From Fidelibacterota bacterium (GTDB taxonomy: Bacteria > Fidelibacterota > Fidelibacteria > Fidelibacterales > Fidelibacteraceae): DNA of 16,093 nt. The notes beneath the pieces are model-generated. The model worked only from the letters and a program-made list of their open reading frames with translations. It was not told the origin of the DNA and did no database searches. The DNA lies in NCBI GenBank assembly GCA_029931905.1, contig JAOZRH010000007.1:414-16506 (forward strand), read 5' to 3'. This document shows positions 15,232-16,093 of the stretch, one piece after another; position 1 is the stretch's first letter, and every line of letters begins with the position of its first letter. The translations under genes and the position numbers were made by a program.

Positions 15232-15995
15232 AAAAAAAAATAAGAATTAAAAGAACAGTTTGGCCAAGCATATTTACATTATTTAATATGTTCCTTGGAT
15301 TTGTATCAATTTCATATTCATTTAAACAGGGAAATAGTAATTTTATAATTGCTGGATGGCTAATATTTTTTGCTTCAATTTTTGATGGATTAGATGGAAA
15401 AGTAGCTCGTTTAGTACATGGTTCATCTGATTTTGGTGTTGAAATGGATTCATTGGCCGACTTAATTTCTTTTGTTATTGCACCGGCAATTCTATCATAT
15501 AACATATTTTTTATAAAATACGATGGTTATGGTTTAATCTTATCATTCACTTTTGTAATTTTTGGCACTATAAGATTAGCAAGATTTAATGTAAATGCTC
15601 ATAGAGAAACACTTGATTATTTTGTAGGTATGCCTTCTCCATTGGCAGCATTAACAATGACAAGTTTTGTAATGTTCATTATAGTAAATAAAAACATTGT
15701 AACCAATATCAACTTACCAATTAACATTATTTTTCCATCTCTTTATTTAACTATTGGATATTTGATGGTAAGCGATATAATATTCAAAAAAATAACCACC
15801 TTCTCTTTGAGAAGAGGATCAAAGCACACAAAAGAAACAATTCTTATATTATTATTATTATTGATAATCATTGTCTATCAAGAAAAAGTTCTATTTCCAA
15901 TATTTTTTTTGATAATATCAATCAATATAATATTCTATTGGAGAAAACATTATTCTATTAGAAATGACAATAATAAAATTGATAAAAATAAATAA
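15228..15995 (+). CDS. pssA: CDP-diacylglycerol-serine O-phosphatidyltransferase (type II)
   Basis: PssA joins CDP-diacylglycerol and serine to give phosphatidylserine, which the overlapping psd gene product decarboxylates. The CDP-alcohol phosphotransferase signature D-x2-D-G-x2-A-R-x8-G-x3-D-x3-D is complete in FDGLDGKVARLVHGSSDFGVEMDSLAD (52-78). About six to eight hydrophobic segments span the 255 residues, ending in a run of leucines encoded by TTA repeats (near 15849) and a basic tail. The N-terminal WPSIFTLFNMFLGFVSI block is typical of the Bacillus-type enzyme rather than E. coli PssA. The ATG overlaps the psd stop by four bases and is followed at once by ten A residues (15231-15240). 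Confidence 0.94.
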   Translation: MKKKIRIKRTVWPSIFTLFNMFLGFVSISYSFKQGNSNFIIAGWLIFFASIFDGLDGKVARLVHGSSDFGVEMDSLADLISFVIAPAILSYNIFFIKYDGYGLILSFTFVIFGTIRLARFNVNAHRETLDYFVGMPSPLAALTMTSFVMFIIVNKNIVTNINLPINIIFPSLYLTIGYLMVSDIIFKKITTFSLRRGSKHTKETILILLLLLIIIVYQEKVLFPIFFLIISINIIFYWRKHYSIRNDNNKIDKNK

Positions 15996-16020
15996 TTGAT
16001 AAAATTTGGAGAAAATTGTA

Positions 16021-16077
16021 ATGAAAGATAATATTAAAAAATTGATAGGAGTTTTAATAATTGGTGCAATTATTTGA
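16021..16077 (+). pseudogene. Start of an unidentified gene, interrupted by TGA at codon 19 (window edge)
   Basis: After pssA, GGAG lies nine bases before an ATG at 16021. The frame reads MKDNIKKLIGVLIIGAII, a good N-terminal membrane or signal segment, then TGA at 16075-16077, then SVIGE up to the edge. Continuation of sensible membrane-like residues past the TGA suggests a TGG-to-TGA or GGA-to-TGA change, a sequencing error, or a broken gene. A true 18-residue peptide is also possible. I do not recognise the family, and too little sequence remains. Confidence 0.35.
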
Positions 16078-16093
16078 AGTGTTATCGGCGAAA

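Noticed and set aside
15849..15863. A TTA/ATT triplet run near the end of pssA, as a possible microsatellite or repeat element
   Set aside because: It encodes leucines of a membrane helix in a very AT-rich gene. It is low-complexity sequence, not a separate element.
15228..16093. Alternative genetic code with TGA read as Gly or Trp
   Set aside because: All recognised genes are complete without TGA as sense, Trp is encoded by TGG throughout, and psd ends with TGA in an ATGA overlap typical of normal stops. One doubtful frame at the edge is not enough.
1..16093. Mobile elements, CRISPR arrays, defence or toxin-antitoxin genes
   Set aside because: No transposase, integrase, terminal inverted repeats, spaced direct repeats or defence-type domains were seen. 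Every sizeable open frame is a core gene, a shadow frame, or the partial secreted protein.

Overview
This is an AT-rich, gene-dense stretch of core bacterial chromosome. The organism is probably a Gram-negative member of the Fibrobacteres-Chlorobi-Bacteroidetes (FCB) superphylum. Points in favour: a short primary sigma factor with no region 1.1, a GlmM-like phosphohexomutase with the GEGNGG sugar loop, a guanylate kinase P-loop starting with Ala, a one-domain phosphatidylserine decarboxylase, and an apolipoprotein N-acyltransferase, which implies outer-membrane lipoproteins. The phylum cannot be fixed from the sequence; Marinimicrobia-, Ignavibacteria- or Chlorobi-like lineages are guesses. 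I see no phage, transposon, plasmid or CRISPR signal.

Left part, minus strand (1-4772), in order of transcription: rpoD and rpsU, closed by a strong intrinsic terminator; then a GlmM/PMM-type phosphohexomutase, deoC, a tRNA-Leu(UAG), and a secreted protein joining a propeller-like region to an NlpC/P60-like cysteine-peptidase start, which runs off the left edge of the window.

A divergent promoter region (about 4773-4936) separates this from a long plus-strand run: yicC, gmk, rpoZ, coaBC, udg (family 4), dnaB, a bifunctional relA/spoT homologue, an HU/IHF gene, ruvX and lnt. Gaps are 0-44 bp or overlaps, so this looks like one transcription unit. It places GMP kinase, RNA polymerase omega and the (p)ppGpp enzyme together, as in the gmk-rpoZ-spoT cluster of enterobacteria, with coenzyme A synthesis, uracil repair, the replicative helicase and a nucleoid protein inserted. 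After a 101-bp gap come psd and pssA, which make phosphatidylethanolamine from CDP-diacylglycerol via phosphatidylserine. A last reading frame begins at 16021 with a good ribosome-binding site but meets an in-frame TGA after 18 codons.

I found no convincing new multi-gene system. The observations most worth checking are residue-level: a Ser-Ser instead of Gly-Ser at the predicted self-cleavage site of Psd, the loss of the usual catalytic cysteine in the CoaC half of CoaBC, the propeller/peptidase fusion, ten-A tracts placed where slippage would truncate the product, and the in-frame TGA at the right edge.
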